A stretch of DNA of 64,000 nucleotides. It comes from Stentor roeselii (Eukaryota > Ciliophora > Heterotrichea > Heterotrichida > Stentoridae). The first letter of the stretch is position 1. The number at the start of each line of letters is the position of its first letter. A program made the translations under genes and the position numbers. Location of the stretch: contig RSEH01000133.1 in the NCBI GenBank assembly GCA_006503475.1, positions 1 through 64,000 of the forward strand, given 5' to 3'. Positions 38,956 to 47,421 of the stretch are shown in pieces. The notes below the pieces were generated by a model. The model was not told where the DNA came from and did no database searches. It saw only the letters and a list, made by a program, of their open reading frames with translations.

Positions 38956-39747
38956 TTATTCCCAGTCATCATTCTTGGCCCAAGCATCATCCCCTTCAGG
39001 CGGTTTGACCTCAACATTTCCCTGTGGCTCATCCGGTTGATTATCCCAGTTCTGTTCCTCCACATCCTGTTTCTTCCCTCTCGGAACCCTCTTCACTTCC
39101 TTCCCTTCCTTCCCTTCCCTCTCCTCCGCTTCAATATCCCTCCAAATGAACAAATCAACCATAACATCCCACTTGGCCCCTCTTTCAACTTTCCTAGTTA
39201 AATAAAGTACTTCTCTTGCAAGCATCCAAAAGATCATAGCAATAGAATTCTTTCCTTTATTATTACAAGGAATTGCGATGTCCACATAATTCAAAGGTGA
39301 GTCAGTATCACAAAGTGCAATAGTTGGAATGTTCATGTAAGAAGCTTCAATAAGGGCTTGACTGTCAGTCCTCGGGTCAGTGACGATCACCAGTCTCGGC
39401 TCTTGGAACTTCGGAGTGTTCTGGTTGGTGAGGGTTCCTGGAGTCCATCGGTTCGCGAAGTAGTTCGTCTCTGTGTACTGGGAAAACTTCAGGATTGCTC
39501 GCTGGCCGTAAGGACGCGCGGAGACTACCACCACGTCTTTCGGGTTTTCCACTGCCACGATCGCTCGAGCTGCCACTTGCAACTTCTCCCAGGTCTTACC
39601 CAAATGGATCAAAAAGGAACCGTCGGACTTACGAGACCAGATGTATCGCTTCATTTCTTCTGTTGTGTTCGAAGTACCTAAATGAGCTTTCACTGCCAGC
39701 AACAGCTGAATGTCATCGTCTCTTTGCTGCTTCCTTGTTCGGCTCAT
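38956..39747 (-). CDS. RPSA: 40S ribosomal protein SA (uS2)
   Basis: 263 residues. Strong family match: [84 protein letters not shown], and [26 protein letters not shown]. Part of the small subunit near the mRNA exit site. The C-terminal extension is acidic and Trp-containing ([11 protein letters not shown]), as in other eukaryotes. The 5' flank is the most extreme base-skewed tract in the window. The ATG follows AATATAATAGAGTCAAA. Confidence 0.97.
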   Translation of the reverse strand: MSRTRKQQRDDDIQLLLAVKAHLGTSNTTEEMKRYIWSRKSDGSFLIHLGKTWEKLQVAARAIVAVENPKDVVVVSARPYGQRAILKFSQYTETNYFANRWTPGTLTNQNTPKFQEPRLVIVTDPRTDSQALIEASYMNIPTIALCDTDSPLNYVDIAIPCNNKGKNSIAMIFWMLAREVLYLTRKVERGAKWDVMVDLFIWRDIEAEEREGKEGKEVKRVPRGKKQDVEEQNWDNQPDEPQGNVEVKPPEGDDAWAKNDDWE

Positions 39748-40338
39748 TTTGACTCTATTATATTAGCCATTGCATTCTAGTGGAGTAATTTGGAGGATTG
39801 TCTTCGGGTTTTAGAAAGTTAGAGAAGGGATTGAGAAGTTTTAGGAATTTTAGGAAATTTTTAGAGGATTTTTTGGGTTTTTAAGGGATTGGAATGATTG
39901 GGTTTGGTTTTTGGAGTTGGAGAATGGAATGTTTGGGTTGAGGGAGATTTTTTTGGATTTTTTTGTTTTGAGGTTTTAGAGAATGTTAATTGGTGATTTA
40001 TGGGTTTATTGTGGATTTGATGAGAACTTCAATATATTATTATAAGAAATTTGAAGATATTGAGAATAAAGGTGAAATGTTTCCAGAAAGAATTTGAAAT
40101 AGTTTGAACTTATATGAGGAGATGTTTTAGGACCAAAGCATGAGCTGTAATATGAAAAAAATGATGTATGCTTAATTATAAGTATATATCGAAAATATAC
40201 TCCAAATTCACTAAAAGATCACATCTCAAAAGTCCTTAAATTCCATATCAAAGTTTTTAATTCATGAAACCGGAGTCGAATCAAGTCTAACTAGCCTCTA
40301 ATAAAAATCAATAAAAACCTTAAAAATATTCTACCTAA
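39748..40338 (-). promoter_or_regulatory. 5' flank of RPSA with 221 bases lacking C on the plus strand
   Basis: From 39806 to 40026 the plus strand has no C at all, so the sense strand of RPSA has no G. The tract starts about 60 bp upstream of the ATG. Beyond it (to 40338) lies ordinary AT-rich sequence that also serves as 3' flank of the CCT-domain gene. No ORF or RNA gene seen. Confidence 0.65.
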
Positions 40339-40836
40339 CTAAGTTTCACTCTTAGTTTCAATAGAAGCCTGAGTCGCTTCTATTTTCTTCGAAACAAATC
40401 TTCCTTTATACCTCTGTCTCTGATCAGCAACTCGTTTTCTACACAAATACGAAATTTTCTTGGTATAAACTCTTCTCTTCCTCTTTTCCAAGAACCTTAA
40501 AACCTTCATCCTTCTCTCTTCAGCAGTGATAGTTCCAACTTTGACACAATTTTTATAAGAAAATCTTGGTTTTTCAGCTTGTCCTTCAAAGGCGAATCCA
40601 GGTTCGACGGCATTAGGATACATTTTCATGAACTCTTTCGTGTAATTCTGAAGTGCCTGGTCAAACATCTGCAACATCTGCGCTGATTCCGGGACTTCGT
40701 AGTCTTGGAATGGGAAGATGTCCACTGGCACGTCTGAAAACGAGTCAATTGGCGGCATACAGAACTGAAGCTCGCTCTGAAGAAGACTCGGGTCGATGAA
40801 GTCGAAGGTGTCAGAGAAGAGGTTACTGTTAAACAT
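40339..40836 (-). CDS. CCT-domain (CONSTANS/TOC1-type) protein
   Basis: 165 residues. Residues about 106-150 match the CCT domain: ERRMKVLRFLEKRKRR, then KKISYLCRKRVADQRQR and YKGRFV, with the conserved basic residues and the RPR/KGRF-like end. In plants this domain contacts NF-Y subunits and DNA and controls transcription of flowering and clock genes. The N-terminal part is acidic and aromatic (DTFDFIDPSLL, FPFQDYEVPE), resembling an activation region. I infer a transcription regulator. No B-box or receiver domain is attached. Start lies after CAAATAATA. Confidence 0.8.
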   Translation of the reverse strand: MFNSNLFSDTFDFIDPSLLQSELQFCMPPIDSFSDVPVDIFPFQDYEVPESAQMLQMFDQALQNYTKEFMKMYPNAVEPGFAFEGQAEKPRFSYKNCVKVGTITAEERRMKVLRFLEKRKRRVYTKKISYLCRKRVADQRQRYKGRFVSKKIEATQASIETKSET

Positions 40837-40880
40837 TATTATTTGACTGCTAGAGCAGGCAAAACGATGTTTGATTATAA

Positions 40881-41294
40881 ATGGATCATAGGGACTTTGG
40901 AGAAGATAGGGTTAATCTCGTGCATTTTTATATCATGTGGTTCGCTCTCTTGTGCAACTCGGCTTGTCTTGGATATGAAAGAGTTTGTCTGTGTTTCAGG
41001 CCGAAGGTGTTGAAAATAGGGATTTTTTTGTTGTTGTTGTTTGCTGGGTTCTCGTTTATTTCGAATGCCTCTGCGTTGAAGAACTTTCCGGACTTCTCGA
41101 ATGTTACAGGCCAGGTCGAGTTGCTTCAATCGAAGCATTCACTCTCAAAGTTACAGCGAGATGTTTATCTTCAAGGCATAGAAACATTCAATCTTTTCCT
41201 GCTGTTGACGATTCCTCGATACCAGCAGTACTACGAAGACACACTATTAGCTTTTAGTCGAAGGCTGAAAGAGCTGAGCGGAAAAGACGAGTAG
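40881..41294 (+). CDS. BAP29/BAP31-like ER membrane protein
   Basis: 137 residues. Hydrophobic spans at about 11-31, 44-62 and 100-116 give the three-helix layout of BAP31 N-termini. The segment before the third span, LQRDVYLQGIETFNLFLLLTI, resembles the family signature (QRN-Y-x-x-GF...L...R). A second ATG 36 bases downstream would remove part of the first span, so the first is preferred; it follows GATTATAA directly. The long cytoplasmic coiled coil of animal BAP31 is missing, and the protein ends RRLKELSGKDE. Family members guide membrane proteins out of the ER. Moderate confidence. Confidence 0.55.
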   Translation: MDHRDFGEDRVNLVHFYIMWFALLCNSACLGYERVCLCFRPKVLKIGIFLLLLFAGFSFISNASALKNFPDFSNVTGQVELLQSKHSLSKLQRDVYLQGIETFNLFLLLTIPRYQQYYEDTLLAFSRRLKELSGKDE

Positions 41295-41321
41295 TGAATA
41301 ATAGATAATCATTAGAACTAA

Positions 41322-43205
41322 ATGGACAATAAGACCTTCAGCATCGACAAAAAGCTTCTTCTCAAGCTTCTCGGCAAGACTTCAACAAGAAAAATCACAG
41401 ACTCGACCCTTTCCAAATACTTCAAAAAACCTCGAATCCAGATTTTAAACAAAACGCAAAAATCAGGCTTTAACAATTATGAGGTTTCTGCAAGTCACTC
41501 CCCGGCACCATTGTTTAAAGACTCGATCACAGTGCAGAAGATGAAACTTCTCTCACAAAAAGAAAAAATCTTTCAAACTCCTAGTAAAAGAGACTTGTCC
41601 TGCCTTACTGAACGATGCATTTCATTGAAAACTCCGAATTCATCGTCCAACAATATTAAACCGAGATGTTCGAATTTCTCGTGTAAGTCAAAAACAAACA
41701 CTTTTCGACAAGAGGCTCCTTTGATGAAGATGAAGTTTTTGAACTTTCCTAAACTTAGAATTATGCAAAAAGTTACTTTTCGAGAAGCGATGAAAGACTT
41801 GGAATGGAGTTTAAAAGCTCGACCGGAAATTGATAAACTTTGGAGGAATATTTTGAATAGGAGTAATGGACTTGAAGTTAATGCTTTGGGAGGATCTTTC
41901 AAGGTTTTTATTGGGAAAGGGAATAACTCTGGACTTGTTAAAAAATGCTTTGATTGTAGACCTTGGTGGACGAGAGTTGATTGTATGTCTGAGGCTGATT
42001 TTGTTTGGACTCAGTGGAAAATTGATGATTTTGTGAATAAACTACCATCTGGAACACATATTAAAATAATGAAAAAACATACTTTGCAAGCTACGTCGTT
42101 GTGCCCAATACATATTAAAGGTGAAGACCAACTGCTTAAAATGGTCACAATAGACGAACTAAATTTCCAAAGCATCAGAAACAGCCCTTCATACACATTT
42201 GTAGAAAGTGATTCAAAATCATTTTCCGGAAAACTCTACAACCGCTTAGAGCGTAACCAAGTCCTAACCGACAAAAAAGGTCTTTTCGAAACAATGAAAT
42301 CATTCTACTTATTAAAAAACCAAGACCCATTCGAAAATTTACCAATAACCTTTCACGTCACAAGCACAGAAGACCCTTCTTTTTCCTCTTTCACCGAATA
42401 TTTCTTAAAATGCGATAACGAAAAGCTCCAAACAAGAAGTCAAAACTTGTGGATTTTGAAACCAGCTGAAAAGTCAAACCGAGGACAGGGAATATCGATT
42501 TGTAACTCTTTACAACAAATAATTTCAATTCTCTCTTCTTGCAAGGACCCCGAACGTTCGATGATCATCCAAAAGTACATCGAGAAGCCTTTTTTGATAC
42601 ATCGAAGAAAGTTTGACTTTAGGTGCTTCGCGATGGTCACTTCGATTAATTCTGTGTTTCAAGGGTATTTTTATAGTGATGGGTATATCAGAACAGCTTC
42701 GAGTGAGTTCTCAACACGTGATATTTCTGATCATTTTAAACATTTGACTAATGATGCCATTCAGAAACATGGAGAGGACTATGGAAAGTTTGAAGACGGG
42801 AATAAAATGTCATATCGCGAGTTCCAGAGATACCTTGACAACCACTTTAACGAGAAAAAAATCCAATTCATTAAAGACATCCTTCCAAAAATCAAAGACT
42901 TAGTAAAAGACTCATTAAAAGCCAGTTTTCGGGAGATTAATCCAGCGAAAAGGTTAAATTGTATGGAAATCTTAGGATACGATTTCATGATAGACTCAAA
43001 TTTCAAGCCTTGGCTAATAGAGGTGAACACAAACCCTTGTCTAGAGTTAAGTTCAAATTTACTCGGAGTCATAATTCCTGCAATGTTAGAAAATGCCCTA
43101 AAAATCGCGATTGACCCTTTATTCCCTCCTGGTCCTGGAAAGACTCCAGAAAATTTCACAGAGAATAAATTTGAGCTGGTCTTTCATGAACTGATCGACG
43201 GGTAA
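41322..43205 (+). CDS. Tubulin tyrosine ligase-like (TTLL) glutamylase/glycylase
   Basis: 627 residues. The TTL core (ATP-grasp fold) spans about 310-600: LWILKPAEKSNRGQGI near 376, MIIQKYIEKP near 413, RKFDFRCFAMV near 430, YDFMIDSNFKPWLIEVNTNPCLEL near 555-575. The ATP/Mg-binding Lys, Arg, Glu and Asn positions in these motifs are present. The N-terminal 150 residues are basic and Ser-rich, possibly a microtubule-binding region. TTLLs add Glu or Gly chains to tubulin tails, abundant on ciliary microtubules. I cannot tell which subtype. ATG lies 27 bp after the BAP31-like stop. Confidence 0.9.
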   Translation: MDNKTFSIDKKLLLKLLGKTSTRKITDSTLSKYFKKPRIQILNKTQKSGFNNYEVSASHSPAPLFKDSITVQKMKLLSQKEKIFQTPSKRDLSCLTERCISLKTPNSSSNNIKPRCSNFSCKSKTNTFRQEAPLMKMKFLNFPKLRIMQKVTFREAMKDLEWSLKARPEIDKLWRNILNRSNGLEVNALGGSFKVFIGKGNNSGLVKKCFDCRPWWTRVDCMSEADFVWTQWKIDDFVNKLPSGTHIKIMKKHTLQATSLCPIHIKGEDQLLKMVTIDELNFQSIRNSPSYTFVESDSKSFSGKLYNRLERNQVLTDKKGLFETMKSFYLLKNQDPFENLPITFHVTSTEDPSFSSFTEYFLKCDNEKLQTRSQNLWILKPAEKSNRGQGISICNSLQQIISILSSCKDPERSMIIQKYIEKPFLIHRRKFDFRCFAMVTSINSVFQGYFYSDGYIRTASSEFSTRDISDHFKHLTNDAIQKHGEDYGKFEDGNKMSYREFQRYLDNHFNEKKIQFIKDILPKIKDLVKDSLKASFREINPAKRLNCMEILGYDFMIDSNFKPWLIEVNTNPCLELSSNLLGVIIPAMLENALKIAIDPLFPPGPGKTPENFTENKFELVFHELIDG

Positions 43206-43229
43206 CATGTTGAATAGTTTTTTATAATA

Positions 43230-43649
43230 ATGGATCATTCGCCCTGCAGGGTGATCAAGATGAAACTTCATTCAAGACCTGGCTCTTATAATGTCAGACT
43301 TGATGCAAGTTTTCCATCAAGTCAATTTCAAGGCTTTCCAGGTTCTCACAAGTTCCAAAAACTTCCTCCTTTGTTCTCAGTTTCTCCGAAAAGACCTTCA
43401 AAGTTGCTTAGAAAAGTTTTTATCGAAAGTTATAAACCTTCAAGTACCTTGTATCAGAAGCTGAATGTGAAAATTCATATAAATCAGCTTGAATTCTTAA
43501 AAGACTTTAGAAGTTTGGCTGAAACTGGAGGGTCTGACCCTGTTGTTGACAGGTCTTGTGAAGAAAAGAATGAAAAAAAACAGGGCTTAGGGAAAGTTAA
43601 AGGTTCTAAGAAAGACTTAAAACCTCTTCAGTCGAAAGATATTGTTTAG
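43230..43649 (+). CDS. Small basic protein of unknown function
   Basis: 139 residues; ATG directly after TTTTATAATA and 24 bp after the TTLL stop. The sequence is basic, Pro/Ser-rich in the first 70 residues (RPGSYNVRLD, FSVSPKRPSKLLRK), with a Lys-rich tail. RPGSYNV is reminiscent of a single PGP-Y repeat of sperm-tail PG-rich proteins, but one weak motif is not enough for assignment. Same orientation as its neighbours on both sides. Confidence 0.6.
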   Translation: MDHSPCRVIKMKLHSRPGSYNVRLDASFPSSQFQGFPGSHKFQKLPPLFSVSPKRPSKLLRKVFIESYKPSSTLYQKLNVKIHINQLEFLKDFRSLAETGGSDPVVDRSCEEKNEKKQGLGKVKGSKKDLKPLQSKDIV

Positions 43650-43712
43650 TTGATGTGCCAAAGGCAATCTTGATGTAATAATATTAATCTTCAATAAATC
43701 TTGTTTGGAAAT

Positions 43713-44555
43713 ATGAGCAGAGATCAGAGCTATCGCTCTTTGTATGATGAACCTATTAATGTTCAAGAGTTCATTGCTAGACCTATTAAAACTCTTGAGT
43801 TAAAAAAACTCATGGCACTTTCAGATATTTTACTTTTGAGAATTGTGCATCATCTTGATGATGGCTTGGCTGCTGAGATTAAAAGAATACTTCTGACTCT
43901 TTATCGATCATCAGGTGACCCTTCCGTTCAAAAATGGGCAAAAAAGACCATAAAAGACCATTTCTGTAAAAAATGCAGATCAAAACAACTAAACCGTGAC
44001 ATTTTCCCCTTTTATCTATGCAACACCTGCAAAAGCTCTCTAGTTTCCGACATCAAATGCCTAACATGTTTCCGTCAATTCCAAGACCCAGACCTCCGAA
44101 TGCCCTGCAACCACCTCTGCAAGTTCTGCGCTTGCATGTGGATAAAAAAAGGTTACGAGCATTGTCCCGAGTGCGATTTCGACTACTTACCCTTAAAATC
44201 CTCTCTAAAACAACTAACCTTCACCTGCATTCTCTGCGAAACAAACAAAAAGCTTTACCAAGACACTCTTTTCTTCCTAAACTGCAAACATCAGCTCTGC
44301 GGAGAATGTTTTCTGTCCAACCCTCATCTTCAATGCTGCAAAATCGATTCAAAGCCATATCCTTCAAACCTCCGACCTCTCTTTCAAGAATACTTGATGG
44401 AAACCTGTAGTCAATGCGAAGCTTTAAAGCTTCGTTCAAAGTTCATAAGCAAGACATGTTGTCCCGCATATTACCAGATCTGCAAGCGATGTTCAACATC
44501 TTCGACTTGCAAAATCTGTAACAATCACCTGACTTTAAATCAATTCACTAGTTAA
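43713..44555 (+). CDS. Cys-rich, RING-like zinc-binding protein
   Basis: 280 residues from the first ATG, at 43713. It carries several Cys/His clusters: CKKCRSK and CNTCKSS, then a RING-like CLTC...MPCNHLCKFCACMW...CPEC, then a second RING-like CILC...LNCKHQLCGEC..., then CSQC and a final CKRC/CKIC pair. At least one cluster has the C3HC4 spacing of a RING, so E3 ligase activity is possible. The first 70 residues are helical without Cys. It is not a recognised RBR protein because the spacing of the third cluster does not fit. Its stop is only 3 bp from that of the convergent SHIPPO gene. Confidence 0.7.
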   Translation: MSRDQSYRSLYDEPINVQEFIARPIKTLELKKLMALSDILLLRIVHHLDDGLAAEIKRILLTLYRSSGDPSVQKWAKKTIKDHFCKKCRSKQLNRDIFPFYLCNTCKSSLVSDIKCLTCFRQFQDPDLRMPCNHLCKFCACMWIKKGYEHCPECDFDYLPLKSSLKQLTFTCILCETNKKLYQDTLFFLNCKHQLCGECFLSNPHLQCCKIDSKPYPSNLRPLFQEYLMETCSQCEALKLRSKFISKTCCPAYYQICKRCSTSSTCKICNNHLTLNQFTS

Positions 44556-44558
44556 CTT

Positions 44559-45422
44559 CTAAAATGTTGGATGAGGAAGACAAACTCTAGGTGGTACATA
44601 AGCCATCATGTCTTTAAACATGCCGAGTTTTGCGACTTGTTCTCTTTTCGCGGTGCCTATTTTGACTGTAGGCTGAGATCTTTTCCCTGATACGATCTGT
44701 TGTCCACAAGCGACACTTCTAGTGTCATAAGTCTGGTTTTTTGAAACTGACTTTGAAGGCTTTCCGATTTTGTCCCCGCCTCCGAAGGTCCACCTTGGGT
44801 TGTTCCGATGGACTGTCATGCTGCTGGACTCAGGGTAGTACCGCCCAGGGCCCACCAGGTTCGGAGTCGATATCATGTTGCTGATGGCCGTCGCTCCTTT
44901 CGTCTCTCTTCTCGCACCTAAAGAGTACCTGGGCGGCACTGGTACTTCCGGTTTAATCGGAGGATAGTACTGAGGCCCTGGTGTTCCCTGCACATCAGGA
45001 GGAGGCATGCGAGACTCAGTTCCAAATTTAGTATTTCCATAGTTCGGCTTCGTGTATATCTTAGCTTTTATCGGGTCTGTGAAAGTGTCTTGGATTTCAA
45101 AGTGGTCATAAGTCACTTTCTTCCCGAGCGTTATTCTTTTTTCATTTCCAAATGAAAAACCTGGAGCTGTGTCAAACTTCGGGTCACCGACCAACTCGTA
45201 CTTAGGACCTGGCCCGATACTTGGTGGCATGTTCAGCTCGCCCAGGTAAAGCTTTCCAATGTTATCTCTCGTACCATGACCGAAACTGAAGACTGGAGCT
45301 GAATGCTCGTCAGCCAGAGGCAACTTGCCGAAACTGGTATGGGCAAGAGGCGAGTCAAGAGCTTTCGCTATCATCAGACTTGTCAGTTGAGTCACTTTTG
45401 GCTTGGCTTCTTCTTCTTCCAT
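44559..45422 (-). CDS. SHIPPO/STPG (sperm-tail PG-rich repeat) protein
   Basis: 287 residues with repeated Pro-Gly-Pro motifs at about 30-35 residue spacing: SIGPGPKYELV, TPGPQYYPPI, LVGPGRYYPES, separated by FSFG/FG-GG type segments (FSFGNEKRI, WTFGGGDKI). This is the outer-dense-fibre 3/SHIPPO repeat pattern. Animal relatives sit in or on ciliary doublet microtubules. The protein is slightly over the usual ODF3 length (about 250). It is the tail partner of the Cys-rich gene, and its ATG lies 10 bp after the stop of the Ank-Sec7-PH gene on the same strand. Confidence 0.85.
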   Translation of the reverse strand: MEEEEAKPKVTQLTSLMIAKALDSPLAHTSFGKLPLADEHSAPVFSFGHGTRDNIGKLYLGELNMPPSIGPGPKYELVGDPKFDTAPGFSFGNEKRITLGKKVTYDHFEIQDTFTDPIKAKIYTKPNYGNTKFGTESRMPPPDVQGTPGPQYYPPIKPEVPVPPRYSLGARRETKGATAISNMISTPNLVGPGRYYPESSSMTVHRNNPRWTFGGGDKIGKPSKSVSKNQTYDTRSVACGQQIVSGKRSQPTVKIGTAKREQVAKLGMFKDMMAYVPPRVCLPHPTF

Positions 45423-45432
45423 TGTTATTAAT

Positions 45433-47112
45433 TTAAACGATTGTTACTTTTACATCTTCGGAACCTTGAAAGCCTTCAAGCCATAACTTCAAGTTACCGG
45501 CTTTGAAGTAAACTCGGCTTATTGGCCTTACTCGAACTGAGCCTTCGTTGGTGAATTTTAACTGGTTGAATGGCACTGAGGAGCTTATTGTGAAAAGTTG
45601 AAGACGGGTGTCGAAATGAACTGATAAATTTTTCACTTGGATCAGGGATTGTGGGAAGAGGGAGGAATTTGAAGGAAATGTGAAGAGAATTGAATGTTTC
45701 AAGATGAAATAACGCTCTTTCCAGTCACCTGAACAACGAGAAGCTAAGTGACCGGAATGGTGGGATTTGGGAAAAGGCTTTGAAGTTGGAGTTGAAAGTC
45801 TTCCACGGATTGATTGCTTTTTTACCTCTTGGAATACCCAGGATAGGTATTTTTTAGAGAAGTCTTCACCGTCGTGCATACCGGAGGTACTCGTCGTGAA
45901 GTCGGACTTTGACATTGGAGAACTGGTTGGGTCGTGTAGGGAAAAGTCAAGCATTAGAATGCTTAGAGATAAACTTTCTACGGAACCTGGAGATTTGAAG
46001 TGACTTGCTTCGCTCCAGAAGACCTCTGAAAAACATTTCATGAGTTGAGCAGTTTTCGAGCTATCAGAAGGAATCTGCACTTTCTTCATAAAAGTCTTCA
46101 AAGAAAACACAAGATTCGTTTTATTCAAGGGTAACAACTGAATAAATTCTTTAGAAATCTGATAATAAAAATCTTGACTATCCGATAAAATCAATCCAAG
46201 AGCACAAGCATCAACATTCCATTCATATAAAAACTGAGCAATTTTCAAAGGTACTTGAGGTACAATCCCAAGCATAACAATCAAACAAAGTCCAACATGG
46301 GGATTATTCTGAAACACGACAATAAAAACCTCTTTAAGTTCTTCACCAGCCTTCAAAATTCCACTTCGATAATTTCCAATAGTCTGCCATACTTTAACAC
46401 TTCTTTTCTTACTTTTTTCTCCAGAATCACCTTTGGCCTGCAAGTTAGGAATAGGTCTTGGAAAGGCTTTTTTCGCGTTAATGTCATACAAAAACTTCGA
46501 CTTACAGTCCATATTCGCATTACTCACTTGCCGGGCATTCGACCTGCTCGGAGTCTGGCTTCGAGGCGACTCGCTGTCGCCTGACTTGAGTTCCCAGTAT
46601 TTAATAAACTCGCCTTGAGTGGAAGAGTCACTCGCCAAGTCCCAGGGTGTCTCTCCTGTCCTGTTCACGATTGTCGCGTCTGCGCTGTTGCGCAGAAGAA
46701 GACTCACGACGTCAGTCCGGCAGGAGTAAGACGCTATGTGAAGCGCTGTCCAACCTGCACAGTCTGTTATGTCTAGGGCTGCTCGGTGGTCTATTAATTC
46801 TTGAATCACTTCTAGACTACCTTGACGACAGGCCACGTGAAGGGGACTTGTACGGTTCTCGTCGTAGGTGTCTGCTGGGGCTCCGGATTTTAACATTTCT
46901 TTGATTTTTTCGGAACTGGTTCCACTTGCAGCAAGCATCAAAGCTCTTTCTTTCTGATTCAAGAACTTCATAGCTTCTAAATTAATTTTGCCCTTAGGAG
47001 CGACAACTTCTTTATGAATAGCAAGTTCATCCCTGTCCAGCATGGCAGGAACGAGACACCCAGAACAAACAGGTTTCTTTTTTTGGGAATTGACCGCAAC
47101 GTAATTTCCCAT
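45433..47112 (-). CDS. Ankyrin-Sec7-PH protein, putative ARF exchange factor with altered catalytic motif
   Basis: 559 residues. Ankyrin repeats at about 73-165 (TSPLHVACRQGSLEVIQELI, GWTALHIASYS, GETPWDLAS). A Sec7-like domain at about 262-436: IVPQVPLKIAQFLYEW, LKTFMKKVQIPSDSSKTAQL, LSILMLDFSLHDP, and YLSWVFQEVKKQSI. A PH domain at about 455-549 (WKERYFILK ... LKLWLEGF). Sec7-PH proteins (cytohesin-like) activate ARF GTPases at membranes. The catalytic Glu of the usual LPGEAQK loop is Asp350 in IPSDSSK, and LNTDLHNP has become LDFSLHDP, so exchange activity may be reduced or lost. The N-terminus MGNYVAVN could be myristoylated. Confidence 0.8.
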   Translation of the reverse strand: MGNYVAVNSQKKKPVCSGCLVPAMLDRDELAIHKEVVAPKGKINLEAMKFLNQKERALMLAASGTSSEKIKEMLKSGAPADTYDENRTSPLHVACRQGSLEVIQELIDHRAALDITDCAGWTALHIASYSCRTDVVSLLLRNSADATIVNRTGETPWDLASDSSTQGEFIKYWELKSGDSESPRSQTPSRSNARQVSNANMDCKSKFLYDINAKKAFPRPIPNLQAKGDSGEKSKKRSVKVWQTIGNYRSGILKAGEELKEVFIVVFQNNPHVGLCLIVMLGIVPQVPLKIAQFLYEWNVDACALGLILSDSQDFYYQISKEFIQLLPLNKTNLVFSLKTFMKKVQIPSDSSKTAQLMKCFSEVFWSEASHFKSPGSVESLSLSILMLDFSLHDPTSSPMSKSDFTTSTSGMHDGEDFSKKYLSWVFQEVKKQSIRGRLSTPTSKPFPKSHHSGHLASRCSGDWKERYFILKHSILFTFPSNSSLFPQSLIQVKNLSVHFDTRLQLFTISSSVPFNQLKFTNEGSVRVRPISRVYFKAGNLKLWLEGFQGSEDVKVTIV

Positions 47113-47193
47113 AATGTTACTACCAGCTATTTCCTCATATACTTAAAGATCGAATAATATGGCGGGATAGTTTTCGCATGTTATTATATTTAA

Positions 47194-47421
47194 ATGGAGG
47201 ACGTCAAGATTTTTGAAAAAATCGCAGGATTTAACGAATGTCTCTTCGGAAACGTAAAAAACGAAAGACTAAAAAACTTTATTCAAGATCCTAATGTTAA
47301 AAGAATGACCAGCCCACTTATTTCGAAGATTGAAAAAAAGACCGCTAGCCCTTGTCCCTTCATTAAGCCACCTTCAATAACCAATGAGCGTCCAAAGATA
47401 TGTAGAATAGTAATTGATTAA
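47194..47421 (+). CDS. Small protein of unknown function
   Basis: 75 residues; ATG after GTTATTATATTTAA, 81 bp from the divergent Ank-Sec7-PH start. Mildly basic, with SPLISKIEKKTASPCPFIKPP and ending PKICRIVID. No domain. Its TAA (47419-47421) overlaps the TAA of the convergent TCAB1-like gene (47418-47420) by two bases. Good start context and tight packing support reality, but length leaves doubt. Confidence 0.5.
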   Translation: MEDVKIFEKIAGFNECLFGNVKNERLKNFIQDPNVKRMTSPLISKIEKKTASPCPFIKPPSITNERPKICRIVID

